NCBI RefSeq assembly: GCF_003991225.1
Contig: NZ_JTFC01000031.1
Coordinates: forward strand, 372,001 to 436,000
DNA: 64,000 nucleotides
Direction of reading: 5' to 3'
Origin: Candidatus Kurthia intestinigallinarum
GTDB lineage: Bacteria > Bacillota > Bacilli > Bacillales_A > Planococcaceae
Part shown: piece after piece, positions 45,632 to 54,593 of the stretch
Numbering within the stretch: the first letter of the stretch is position 1
Layout of the letters: each line of letters starts with the position of its first letter
Position numbers and translations under genes: made by a program
The notes under the pieces: model-generated
Told to the model about the DNA's origin: nothing
Databases searched by the model: none
The model's input: the letters and a program-made list of their open reading frames with translations, nothing else

Positions 45632-46282
45632 TTAGTCGTTGCTACGAATCATCAATAAAGCGCCCTCTGAAAAGCTAACAGTCGCGGACGCACTGATAAC
45701 CTCATTACTCGTAAAACGCGTTGTACCCATTTGTACCAGCTCTGAATGTGTTTCATAGGCTACTCCCTTTAATGTTACGTCCGGAACATCTCGTCCAAAG
45801 GCAAAAAAGGACATATATTTATAGCGTTGATCATAAGGTAAACGTGATGTCCCTGGTAAAATAAAGCGCACTTCATTTGTTTTATTCATTAAACGGATCG
45901 AACAGTTAGGTGCTTCCTTTTGTAAACGATACACTAAATGTAAATTTGATTCATAATGATCTAAGCGACCACCTGTAGCACCTGTTACGGTAATTTTTTG
46001 TGGTTTCATTTCTAAAGCGCGGATAATGGCAAGTTCAGTATCCGTTTCATCTTTCTCTGGTTCATGGCGCTCAATAGTCTTGACTTCTCGTTCTACTCGC
46101 TGCCACTCTTCAATTGTTAATGAATCAAAATCACCGACTGCCATTGTAGGTATAATTCCTTTATCTAATAAATAAATCGTGCCGTGGTCCGCTCCAATAA
46201 AGACGGCATCATCAAAAGAAAGGAGGACGTCGCGTTCTGCGACCTCCTCCTCTGGACCTCCTGCACAAATAATAACGTGCAT
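45632..46282 (-). CDS. thiN: Thiamine pyrophosphokinase
   Basis: 216 residues: MHVIICAGGPEEEVAERDVL, GADHGTIYLLDKGIIPTMAV, the metal-binding GDFDS and DETDTELAIIRAL, ITVTGATGGRLDHYESNLHL, and a C-terminal beta-sandwich that binds thiamine. It makes thiamine diphosphate from thiamine and ATP. The ATG overlaps the rpe stop by one base. Last gene of the yicC-to-thiN run. In B. subtilis spoVM lies after it; no such gene is found here. Confidence 0.96.
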   Translation of the reverse strand: MHVIICAGGPEEEVAERDVLLSFDDAVFIGADHGTIYLLDKGIIPTMAVGDFDSLTIEEWQRVEREVKTIERHEPEKDETDTELAIIRALEMKPQKITVTGATGGRLDHYESNLHLVYRLQKEAPNCSIRLMNKTNEVRFILPGTSRLPYDQRYKYMSFFAFGRDVPDVTLKGVAYETHSELVQMGTTRFTSNEVISASATVSFSEGALLMIRSND

Positions 46283-46944
46283 TAAAGCGCCGCTTCTCCG
46301 GCTTCTTTAATTGCTTTTAAAGCAGCGGTACGATCTTCTTTACCGAAGATAGCGGAACCTGCAACAAAAATTGTTGCACCTGCTTGTGCACAAGGTACGA
46401 TTGTTTCGGCGTTGACGCCTCCGTCGATTTCAATCGCAACATCTAAATTTTTCTCTTTAATAATATCTGATAGCTCTTTAATTTTTGGTACAACAGAATG
46501 AATGAATTTTTGACCACCAAAGCCTGGATTTACTGTCATAAATAGCACCATATCAATATCTTCTAAAACATGCTTAATTGTTTCAATGGGTGTATGTGGG
46601 TTTAAAACAACACCTGGTTTTACGCCATATGAGCGAATCAATTGAATCGTACGATGTAAATGACGGCAAGCTTCTACATGGACCGTAATATACGCCGCGC
46701 CTGCTTTCGCAAATTGCTCGATGTATTGGTCTGGATTTTCAATCATTAAATGAACATCTAATGGTAACTCTGTATGTGGACGAATCGCATCCATAGCAAT
46801 TGAACCAAATGAAATATTTGGCACGAAATGGCCATCCATTACATCAACGTGAATTAAATCCGCGCCTGCTTTTTCGACATCTTTCACTTCTTCAACAAGT
46901 TTACCAAAATTTGCTGCTAGAATTGATGGTGCAATTTTAATCAT
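46282..46944 (-). CDS. rpe: Ribulose-phosphate 3-epimerase
   Basis: 220-residue TIM barrel: MIKIAPSILAANFGKLVEEV, LIHVDVMDGHFVPNISFGSI, LDVHLMIENPDQYIEQFAKA, VLFMTVNPGFGGQKFIHSV and IEIDGGVNAETIVPCAQAGA. The metal ligands His and Asp of HVDVMDGH and the IDGG motif are present. It interconverts ribulose-5-phosphate and xylulose-5-phosphate. 4 bases after rsgA. Confidence 0.98.
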   Translation of the reverse strand: MIKIAPSILAANFGKLVEEVKDVEKAGADLIHVDVMDGHFVPNISFGSIAMDAIRPHTELPLDVHLMIENPDQYIEQFAKAGAAYITVHVEACRHLHRTIQLIRSYGVKPGVVLNPHTPIETIKHVLEDIDMVLFMTVNPGFGGQKFIHSVVPKIKELSDIIKEKNLDVAIEIDGGVNAETIVPCAQAGATIFVAGSAIFGKEDRTAALKAIKEAGEAAL

Positions 46945-46948
46945 AATA

Positions 46949-47830
46949 TTAGTACCTCGGCTTTCTATCTGTTATCTCTTGTAGGAATTGTAGATAATGA
47001 TCATAGCGATATTGCTGTAAATCACCTGCTTCTAGTGCTGCTTTAACGGCACATTTAGGCTCTTTCACGTGTAAACAACCACGGAATTTGCAGTTTTCTG
47101 AGAGACGCGCTAAATCTGGGAAGCAGTATGTTAATTCCTCTTTCTCTATTGTATCAAAATCAAATGAACTAAAACCAGGTGTATCTGCAATTAATCCACC
47201 TGCTACTTCGATTAATTCAACATGGCGTGTCGTATGTTTACCACGACCAAGTGCATCAGAAATAACACCCGTTTTTAAATTCAATTGTGGCATTAACGTA
47301 TTCAATAGTGTTGATTTACCAACACCTGATTGTCCAGCAAGCACAGACGTTTTCCCTGCTAATAGCGGCGTTAATTTCCCTAAAATAGAAGCATCGTCTT
47401 TAAACGTTTCAATAACCGTGTAGCCAATCCCCTCATAATCCGCAATATAGCGTGCCATATCTTCACGTTTTTCTGCTGGGAGTAAATCCATTTTCGTTAA
47501 GCAAATAAGCGGTTGAATATGGAATGATTCGAGTACAACTAAAAAGCGGTCCAATAAAATCGTATTAAAATCAGGTTCTACGACAGAGAACACTAAAATT
47601 GCTTGATCAATATTTGCAATCGGTGGTCGCACAAGTTCATTCTTTCGCTCTGCAATCTTTGTCAACGTGCCATCATTATTTCCTTCCACCTCATACTCTA
47701 CAAAATCTCCAACGAGTGGTGTAATGCCACGTTTACGAAAGACCCCACGTCCTCTCGTTTGAATAAGTTGTTCTCCATCTTGTACATAATAAAAGCCACT
47801 TAATGCTTTTCGAATTTGGCCTGTTGCCAT
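46949..47830 (-). CDS. rsgA: Ribosome small subunit-dependent GTPase RsgA
   Basis: 293 residues. An N-terminal OB fold (MATGQIRKALSGFYYVQDGE) precedes a circularly permuted GTPase with G4 LICLTKMDLLP first, then G1 SVLAGQSGVGKSTLLNTLMP, GRGKHTTRHVELIEV and G3 IADTPGFSSFDF. The C-terminal zinc knuckle is CKFRGCLHVKEPKCAV. It acts in late 30S maturation. The open frame reaches 47926 inside prkC. The ATG at 47830 after GGAGGCAGTAT is the family start. Encoded next to prkC/stp; in B. subtilis the homologue YloQ/CpgA is a PrkC substrate. Confidence 0.97.
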   Translation of the reverse strand: MATGQIRKALSGFYYVQDGEQLIQTRGRGVFRKRGITPLVGDFVEYEVEGNNDGTLTKIAERKNELVRPPIANIDQAILVFSVVEPDFNTILLDRFLVVLESFHIQPLICLTKMDLLPAEKREDMARYIADYEGIGYTVIETFKDDASILGKLTPLLAGKTSVLAGQSGVGKSTLLNTLMPQLNLKTGVISDALGRGKHTTRHVELIEVAGGLIADTPGFSSFDFDTIEKEELTYCFPDLARLSENCKFRGCLHVKEPKCAVKAALEAGDLQQYRYDHYLQFLQEITDRKPRY

Positions 47831-47840
47831 ATACTGCCTC

Positions 47841-49841
47841 CTATAAATCGTCGTAAAGGATTGTTTCATCATAAATCGTCTCACCATCACGCGTAATGCG
47901 ATAAATGCCTTCTTCATCCTCTTCAATTACTAATTTTAATCGTTTTGTTGTTGTTTCCGTAATCGAGAATGTTTGATATACATCCTCTATAGAATGATCT
48001 TTATCTTGAATATAAATATCAATTTTTTGTGGTATAGGCTCTTCTTGTTCCGTATCTGACTCTTCTTCAGTTGCCGGTTCTTCAGTAGTTGCTTCATCGT
48101 ACGGAATTTCAATCGTACGAATTAACGTTTTAGATGTTTTTTCAGCTGGACCTTTTGATAAAACGACTGTCACATCACTACCAGCACTTAGTTGTGTGCC
48201 AGCAGCAGGTGATTGTGATAGCACTTGCTCCTTCTCAAAAGTTTCTGAGTACTCTTCTCCGGTAATCCGAATGTTCACACCTGTCTGTGCTGCATAATCC
48301 TGAAGCTGTGATTTAGAATAGCCAAGTAAATTCGTTAGCTCAAATGTCTCAATACCTTTACTCACTGTCAATGTTACAGTCGTTTCTTCTGGTACGACTG
48401 ATTTTCCAGCAGCTGGCTTTTGGCTTAAAATCTCATCGACTTCTTTAGAAGAATATTTTCGCTTCACCTTCACCTCAAAGCCTTGTTGTTCAAGTAATTG
48501 TTGTACTTGCCCAACATCACGCGCTACATAATCATTTAATGTCACCTGACGTTTACCGTTTGAAATCACTAGATCAATTTCGGTATTTTTATCAACTTTT
48601 TTCCCAGCCGATGGTGTAGTCGTAATAATATTGCCATCCACGATATCATCAGAAGACTGATTTTTTCGTTCGCCAATCGTTAAGCCTGCATTTTGAATTT
48701 CTGTTAGTGCTTTTTCAAGTGAAATATCGGTTACATCTGGCACTTCTACTTGCTGTGCTTTAAATAAACTCGGGAATAAAATAAGTGCTGCTAAAAATAA
48801 AATCATCAACATCCCTAATATGCCCAATGTGATAAGCCACTTATTACGTTTTTTCTTCTTCGGTGTTTCTTCGACTGGTTTTGGCGTAGGCTTTTGCTCT
48901 ACTTCCATCACACGCGTCGCCTCATCATCTTCAGGACTTGGTGTGAAGTCACGAATAACTGGTAGCGCCTTTGTCTTATCCATATCTTCTGGCACGACAA
49001 ATTTCGGTTCATTACTACGCGTATCATCAAGCACCGTTTCTAAATCTTCACGCATCGCTTCAACTGATAGATAGCGGTATTTGGGATCTTTAGCTGTTGC
49101 CTTTAAAACTACATTTTCTAAGCTCTGTGGAATAGATGGTACGATTTTTCGAACAGATGGCGTTTCAGCCTGTAAATGTTTCAGTGCAATTGATACCGCT
49201 GATTCACCGGAAAATGGCAACTGCCCAGTTAATAATTCATACAGGACAATGCCTAACGCATACATATCCGATTTAACAGTGGCAATACCGCCACGTGCCT
49301 GTTCTGGCGATAAATAATGCACCGTTCCTAGCACAGAATTTGTCTTCGTAAAGGACGTCGCCGACAACGCCATTGCAATACCAAAATCGGTAATTTTCAC
49401 CGTACCATGTTCATCCATCAAAATATTTTGCGGCTTAATGTCTCGATGAATAATTTGATTTTGGTGCGCATGTGCAATAGCAGATGTTAATTGCAGCATA
49501 ATCGTTACGGCACGCTTTGGCGATACAGGTGCATGTTGCTGAATATATTGCTTCAATGTTTGACCCTTTACATGCTCCATTACGAGATAATGCATATCAG
49601 CTTCTTCCCCTACATCATAAATCGATACGATATTAGGATGCGTTAAGCTTGTAGCAGATGATGCTTCCCGCTGAAAACGACGATGTAGTTCATCTTCATC
49701 AGTAAAATTATAACGTAATACTTTAATAGCAACGTCACGGTCTAAAATCACATCATGTGCTAAATAGACATTGGACATACCGCCGCCACCAATGAGTTCT
49801 AGGATTTTATAGCGGCCGCCAATACTCTTGCCAATAAGCAT
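47841..49841 (-). CDS. prkC: Serine/threonine protein kinase PrkC with PASTA domains
   Basis: 666 residues. Kinase domain about 10-270: GGRYKILELIGGGGMSNVYL, DVAIKVL, catalytic IIHRDIKPQNILMDE, KITDFGIAMA and YLSPEQARGG. One membrane segment near 344-366 (WLITLGILGMLMILFLAALI). Three extracellular PASTA repeats follow (starting about 373 PDVTDISLEKALTEI, 442 DYVARDVGQVQQLLEQ and 508 NLLGYSKSQLQDYAA), then an acidic, threonine-rich tail. It senses muropeptides in Bacillales and phosphorylates many proteins. ATG at 49841 after GAGGAGGTG, 3 bases from stp. Confidence 0.98.
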   Translation of the reverse strand: MLIGKSIGGRYKILELIGGGGMSNVYLAHDVILDRDVAIKVLRYNFTDEDELHRRFQREASSATSLTHPNIVSIYDVGEEADMHYLVMEHVKGQTLKQYIQQHAPVSPKRAVTIMLQLTSAIAHAHQNQIIHRDIKPQNILMDEHGTVKITDFGIAMALSATSFTKTNSVLGTVHYLSPEQARGGIATVKSDMYALGIVLYELLTGQLPFSGESAVSIALKHLQAETPSVRKIVPSIPQSLENVVLKATAKDPKYRYLSVEAMREDLETVLDDTRSNEPKFVVPEDMDKTKALPVIRDFTPSPEDDEATRVMEVEQKPTPKPVEETPKKKKRNKWLITLGILGMLMILFLAALILFPSLFKAQQVEVPDVTDISLEKALTEIQNAGLTIGERKNQSSDDIVDGNIITTTPSAGKKVDKNTEIDLVISNGKRQVTLNDYVARDVGQVQQLLEQQGFEVKVKRKYSSKEVDEILSQKPAAGKSVVPEETTVTLTVSKGIETFELTNLLGYSKSQLQDYAAQTGVNIRITGEEYSETFEKEQVLSQSPAAGTQLSAGSDVTVVLSKGPAEKTSKTLIRTIEIPYDEATTEEPATEEESDTEQEEPIPQKIDIYIQDKDHSIEDVYQTFSITETTTKRLKLVIEEDEEGIYRITRDGETIYDETILYDDL

Positions 49842-49844
49842 GCG

Positions 49845-50588
49845 CTACACCTCCTCTCGATCAGCTTCTAGTAGGATAAACGAAATATTATCTTCGCCGC
49901 CATACTCATTTGCTAACCTAACCAATGTTTGACCTTTTTGTTGAAGAAGCTCATCTTCCACGACGATGCTATGTAATTCAGAAGGTGTTAGCTTATTACT
50001 AAGACCATCTGAACAAATTAATAGATAGGAATAAGGCAACAATTGGACCTCATAGTAGTCTGGTTCAATTGTTGCCTCAGTGCCTAAAGATTTAATGATG
50101 TAGTTTTTCTGTGGATGCGTTTTTGCTTCTTCTTCACTAATTTGGCCGGTTTCTACAAGAACATTCACAAAGGAATGATCTCGTGTGATTTGTTCTATTT
50201 GATTTGCTTGAATAAAATAAGCGCGACTATCACCCACATGACAAATTGTCACATGTTGCTGCTCAATTAACGCGGCGATAATCGTTGTTCCCATACCTTG
50301 GCATTCTTCATGTGTCAGCGAATAACGATAAATTTCTTTATTAACGCGCTTCACAGTTGCTGCAAGCCATTGTTTCTTCGCTTCTCTATCGAGTGTCTCT
50401 AATTGCTCAAATGCTTGCTTAAATCCTTCAACTGCCATTGTACTTGCGACATCACCGGCATTATGACCGCCCATGCCATCTGCAACAACTGCTAATTGAA
50501 GGTTTCCTCGCGATAAGAGTAGCGTCCGATCTTCATTTACCGAGCGCTTTTTTCCAATATCACTTTCAACCGTAAATCTCAAGGGCAC
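49845..50588 (-). CDS. prpC: PP2C-type Ser/Thr protein phosphatase (PrpC/Stp)
   Basis: 247 residues with PP2C motifs: DIGKKRSVNEDRTLLLSRGN, LAVVADGMGGHNAGDVASTM, GMGTTIIAALI, ICHVGDSRAYFI, RDHSFVNVLVETGQISEEEA, LLICSDGLSNKL and YGGEDNISFILLE. Metal-binding aspartates are in ADGMGG, CSDG and GEDN. It reverses PrkC phosphorylation; the genes overlap functionally and are 3 bases apart. The start is GTG 50588 (4 bases after AGAGG) or TTG 50582 (10 bases after); the choice is open. Confidence 0.97.
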   Translation of the reverse strand: MPLRFTVESDIGKKRSVNEDRTLLLSRGNLQLAVVADGMGGHNAGDVASTMAVEGFKQAFEQLETLDREAKKQWLAATVKRVNKEIYRYSLTHEECQGMGTTIIAALIEQQHVTICHVGDSRAYFIQANQIEQITRDHSFVNVLVETGQISEEEAKTHPQKNYIIKSLGTEATIEPDYYEVQLLPYSYLLICSDGLSNKLTPSELHSIVVEDELLQQKGQTLVRLANEYGGEDNISFILLEADREEV

Positions 50589-50604
50589 TTCACCTCTTTA
50601 ACAA

Positions 50605-51717
50605 TTAGTGTGCTGTTTCTTCTTCACGTTCTTGTGCACGTAATTGACCACAAGCAGCCGCGATGTCAGAACCTTGCTCACGACGAATTGTTACGTTAAT
50701 ACCACGGTCTTTTAATGTGCGCTCAAAAGCAAAAATACTGCTACGTGATGTACGAACATAATCACGTTCTGGCACGTAGTTAATCGGAATTAAATTGACA
50801 TGACATTTAATGTCTTTAATTAAGTCCGCTAACTCATTTGCCACGTCTGTCGAATCATTTTGACCAGACATTAAGCCATATTCAAAACTTACACGACGAC
50901 CTGTTTTTTCTGTATAATATTTAACCGCATCAAGCAATTCGTTTAATTTATATGCTTTTGCGATTGGCATTAATTTTTGACGTGCTTCTTGGTTTGGTGC
51001 ATGTAATGATACGGCGAAGTTGATTTGTAATTCTTCATCCGCAAATTTATAAATTTTTGGCACAATACCAGAAGTTGATACTGTAATATGACGCGCACCG
51101 ATATTTAATGATTGGTCATGGTTGATAATACGCAAGAATTGCATCATGTTGTCATAGTTATCGAACGGTTCCCCGATACCCATAATAACGACGCTTGATA
51201 CACGTTCGTCTAATTCATCTAATTGACGTTGTACTTTCACAACTTGTTCCACGATTTCACCTGCTAATAAGTGACGTTTTAAACCACCTAATGTTGAGGC
51301 ACAGAATGTACAACCGATACGACAACCTACTTGTGTTGTGACACAAATAGAATTTCCGTAGTCATGGCGCATTAATACCGTTTCAATTGAATAGCCATCT
51401 TGTAATTGGAATAAAAATTTAATCGTACCATCTTTTGATTCTTGTTTTACAAGTGTTGATAATGTACTTAGCGCAAAGCTAGCTGCTAATTTATCGCGTA
51501 AGCCTTTTGATAGATTGCTCATTTCTTCGAATGAACCAACACGTTTTACATAAAGCCAATCGAAAATTTGTTTTGCACGAAATGATTTTTCGCCATTATC
51601 TTTTAACCACTGCTCTAAATCTTTTGGTAGTAAAGAGTAAATTGATTCTTGTAAGACTGGCTTTTCTTTTTTGATACGTTTTTTTTCAGTTACTGGTTTT
51701 AAAATTTCTTGTTCCAC
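50605..51717 (-). CDS. rlmN: Dual-specificity 23S rRNA/tRNA adenine-C2 methyltransferase RlmN
   Basis: A 370-residue radical SAM enzyme. The cluster cysteines are in [19 protein letters not shown] (CxxxCxxC). [40 protein letters not shown] and [20 protein letters not shown] follow. The second catalytic cysteine is in [10 protein letters not shown] near the C terminus. It methylates A2503 of 23S rRNA and A37 of some tRNAs. The start is a GTG at 51717 with AAGGAG. The fused-looking basic N-terminal region is a normal extension. Confidence 0.97.
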   Translation of the reverse strand: MEQEILKPVTEKKRIKKEKPVLQESIYSLLPKDLEQWLKDNGEKSFRAKQIFDWLYVKRVGSFEEMSNLSKGLRDKLAASFALSTLSTLVKQESKDGTIKFLFQLQDGYSIETVLMRHDYGNSICVTTQVGCRIGCTFCASTLGGLKRHLLAGEIVEQVVKVQRQLDELDERVSSVVIMGIGEPFDNYDNMMQFLRIINHDQSLNIGARHITVSTSGIVPKIYKFADEELQINFAVSLHAPNQEARQKLMPIAKAYKLNELLDAVKYYTEKTGRRVSFEYGLMSGQNDSTDVANELADLIKDIKCHVNLIPINYVPERDYVRTSRSSIFAFERTLKDRGINVTIRREQGSDIAAACGQLRAQEREEETAH

Positions 51718-51780
51718 GTTGGAATCTCCTTATTACTGTGGCTTAGAGGCCGTAGCCTGTTCAGCACTTAGTTATTTCAC

Positions 51781-53136
51781 TTAGCCTTGTTTCACGAATG
51801 ATGCGACAAAGAAACCGTCGCTATTAAAATCTTGTGGAAATACTTGCATCATACCACTGTCGCGTAATTCTTGCGCAGCTTCAGGTGCATTAGAGACAGG
51901 TGAAAGCTTCATATCTGGATGCTTCGCTAAAAATGCCTCCACCGTTCCGTTGTTCTCCATTTTATCAATTGTACACGTACTGTAAACCATTTTGCCTTGA
52001 GGTTTTAATAATTCATAGGCAGAATCCAATAAATCAAGCTGAATTGCATGTAATGAAGCAAAGTCTGATTCTGATTTTGTGTACTTAATATCTGGCTTAC
52101 GACGAATCACGCCTAAGCCACTACATGGTGCATCGACTAAAACACGGTCAAATGACTGTTTTTCAAATTGTTCTTGTGCTTTACGACCATCTAACAATTG
52201 TGGCTTGATAATTGATAAACCTAAACGATCTGCATTTTCTTGAATCAATTTAATTTTATGTTTGTGAAGGTCTGTTGCAATTAACTCGCCTTCATTATTC
52301 ATTTTTTCAGCGATATGCGTTGTTTTACCACCAGGGGCTGCACACATATCATAGACGCGCATACCAGGCGCTACATCTAATGCATACGCAGGTAGCATTG
52401 AGCTTTCATCTTGAATAGTAATAATCCCCTCAGCAAAAGCATTTGAACGTGCTGGTTGACCTTCTAGGACATGCAAACATTCTGGAATGTTTTCGCTACG
52501 ACGCACAGAAAATTTTTCATCCCATAACGCTTCTAGACCACCGCGCGTATCCGCCTTGATTGAATTGACACGTACAGTTTGAAGTGGTGGTAGATTATTT
52601 TCGATTAACATATCTTCTGTTGCTTCAATACCAAATCCCTCAATATAGCGACGAACAAGCCACTCTGGGTGACTTGTTTCTACAGAAATACGTACAGCTG
52701 GATCTTTGATGGCTGTTGTTTCACGTAAGCCTTCACGTAAAATCGAGCGTAAAATACCATTTACAGTCGCGCTAACGCCACGGTGACGCGCACGATGTTT
52801 TGCGATTTCTACCGCTTCATTTACTGCCGCATGGTCTGGAATTTTATCAAGATATGCAATTTGATAAAGTGCTAGACGTAATAGCCAGCGTACCCATGTA
52901 TCTAATTTTCCGCGTACATACGGCTCTAAATAATAATCTAATGTTAATTTATATTGTAATGTGCCATAAGTTAATTCCGTTAATAAACCACGGTCTTTTG
53001 CTGAAATATTATATTTCTCAATTGTTTTATGAAGCAATAAATTACTGTAGGCTTGCTTTTCATCAACGGCTAATAAAATCGTTAAGGCTGCGTCACGTAC
53101 ATTTCCGTCCCAAATGACGGCTTTCTTTTTACTCAT
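51781..53136 (-). CDS. rsmB: 16S rRNA (cytosine-967-C5)-methyltransferase RsmB
   Basis: 451 residues. N-terminal NusB-like RNA-binding domain ([40 protein letters not shown]) and a C-terminal SAM methyltransferase: [60 protein letters not shown] and [20 protein letters not shown], with the two catalytic cysteines in PCSG and STCT. ATG overlaps the fmt stop by 4 bases. Confidence 0.97.
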   Translation of the reverse strand: MSKKKAVIWDGNVRDAALTILLAVDEKQAYSNLLLHKTIEKYNISAKDRGLLTELTYGTLQYKLTLDYYLEPYVRGKLDTWVRWLLRLALYQIAYLDKIPDHAAVNEAVEIAKHRARHRGVSATVNGILRSILREGLRETTAIKDPAVRISVETSHPEWLVRRYIEGFGIEATEDMLIENNLPPLQTVRVNSIKADTRGGLEALWDEKFSVRRSENIPECLHVLEGQPARSNAFAEGIITIQDESSMLPAYALDVAPGMRVYDMCAAPGGKTTHIAEKMNNEGELIATDLHKHKIKLIQENADRLGLSIIKPQLLDGRKAQEQFEKQSFDRVLVDAPCSGLGVIRRKPDIKYTKSESDFASLHAIQLDLLDSAYELLKPQGKMVYSTCTIDKMENNGTVEAFLAKHPDMKLSPVSNAPEAAQELRDSGMMQVFPQDFNSDGFFVASFVKQG

Positions 53137-54074
53137 TCAAATAGATCCCCAATCGCTAATTTTGAGCCTACACCGTTTAAATAGTTCACAGCTGGCATCG
53201 CTTTTTTTCCTGCTGGTTGAATTTCTAGCACATCAACCGCTGTTCCTTCACCACACGCTACAGTAAAGAATTTTTTTGCTTTGGCAACGACTGTGCCTGG
53301 TGCGGCTGTTGTTGTTTCTGCCGACTCACGTACAGCCCATATTTTGACGTTTTCATCCGCGAATGTTGTATAGGCAACTGGCCAAGAGTTTAAGCCACGT
53401 ACTTGATTAAATACGGTACGCGCTGATTTTGTCCAATCAATGCGCTCTTGCTCGCGTGAAATATTATGTGCAAATGTCACAAGTGATTCGTCTTGTGGTG
53501 TGCGGCTATTTGTTCCTGCCACAATCGCTGGAATTGTTTCTTTTAGTAGGTCACGACCAATGATGCTTAATTCATCGAATAATTGACCCGTTGTATGATG
53601 GTCTTCGATTGTGATAGCACGTTGTGAAATAATATCACCTGCATCTAATTTTTCAGCCATATACATAATCGTAACACCTGTTTCAGCTTCTCCATCTAAG
53701 ACAGCTTGGTGAATTGGTGCACCCCCGCGGTATTTAGGTAGTAGCGATGCGTGGACATTAACACAACCTAATTTTGGTGTATCAAGTAACGATTTCGGTA
53801 AAATTTGACCAAAAGCAGCAGTTACAACTAAATCTGGATTTAGTGCAATAATTTGTTGTAACTCTTCTGAGCCACGTAATTTTTCAGGTTGAATAACTGG
53901 TAAGCCTAACTCAAGCGCTGCCGCTTTTACTGGTGGTGGCGTTAAGATACGTTTACGGCCTACTGGACGGTCTGGCTGTGTGACAACAGCTAATACGTCA
54001 TAGCCTTCCTCAACTAACATTTGAAGAACAGGTACTGAAAAATTCGGTGTACCCATAAATACGATAGACGTCAT
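53133..54074 (-). CDS. fmt: Methionyl-tRNA formyltransferase
   Basis: 313 residues: [20 protein letters not shown], the formyl-folate site [40 protein letters not shown] (SLLPKYRG with catalytic Asn and His nearby) and [20 protein letters not shown]. It formylates initiator Met-tRNA. Paired with def, which later removes the formyl group; the def stop and fmt start share a base. Confidence 0.98.
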   Translation of the reverse strand: MTSIVFMGTPNFSVPVLQMLVEEGYDVLAVVTQPDRPVGRKRILTPPPVKAAALELGLPVIQPEKLRGSEELQQIIALNPDLVVTAAFGQILPKSLLDTPKLGCVNVHASLLPKYRGGAPIHQAVLDGEAETGVTIMYMAEKLDAGDIISQRAITIEDHHTTGQLFDELSIIGRDLLKETIPAIVAGTNSRTPQDESLVTFAHNISREQERIDWTKSARTVFNQVRGLNSWPVAYTTFADENVKIWAVRESAETTTAAPGTVVAKAKKFFTVACGEGTAVDVLEIQPAGKKAMPAVNYLNGVGSKLAIGDLFE

Positions 54075-54580
54075 TATTCTTCCTCCCCAAACATATCAGC
54101 CATTTCTTCTGGCGTATACATTTTTGATGCTTTTGTTGTGAACAATACCCCGTGTAAATGGTCAATTTCATGTTGAATAACACGCGCATCATAGCCGATT
54201 GCTTCTAATTTATATGTTTTACCGAAGCGGTCTTCAAATTCCACACGCACACCATTAGCACGCTCTACATCACCAAATTGCTCTGGAATGCTTAGGCAAC
54301 CTTCTAAATCGACATTCGTATCTGTTGAATATTGGACAATTTCTGGATTGATTAATTCTAAGATTTCTTCCTCTTCTTCAGAATCAATATTCATTAAAAC
54401 GATAACGGCTTGTAATGATTGGTTGACTTGTGGTGCGGCAATTCCAACACCCTCACTTTCAACCATTGTTTCATACATATCATCTAATAATTTATGCAGT
54501 TTTGCATCAAATTTTGTGACAGGTTTTGCTTCTGCTAACAAGATGTCAGCTGGTTCTGTTACTACGTTTAAAATAGCCAT
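54074..54580 (-). CDS. def: Peptide deformylase
   Basis: 168 residues with the three metalloprotease boxes: [36 protein letters not shown] (Cys metal ligand) and [14 protein letters not shown] (HExxH-type). Iron/zinc enzyme that removes N-formyl from nascent proteins. The region between boxes 1 and 2 contains an acidic insert ([12 protein letters not shown]). Start MAILNVV at 54580, AAGAGG upstream. Confidence 0.97.
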   Translation of the reverse strand: MAILNVVTEPADILLAEAKPVTKFDAKLHKLLDDMYETMVESEGVGIAAPQVNQSLQAVIVLMNIDSEEEEEILELINPEIVQYSTDTNVDLEGCLSIPEQFGDVERANGVRVEFEDRFGKTYKLEAIGYDARVIQHEIDHLHGVLFTTKASKMYTPEEMADMFGEEE

Positions 54581-54593
54581 AAAATCCTCTTTT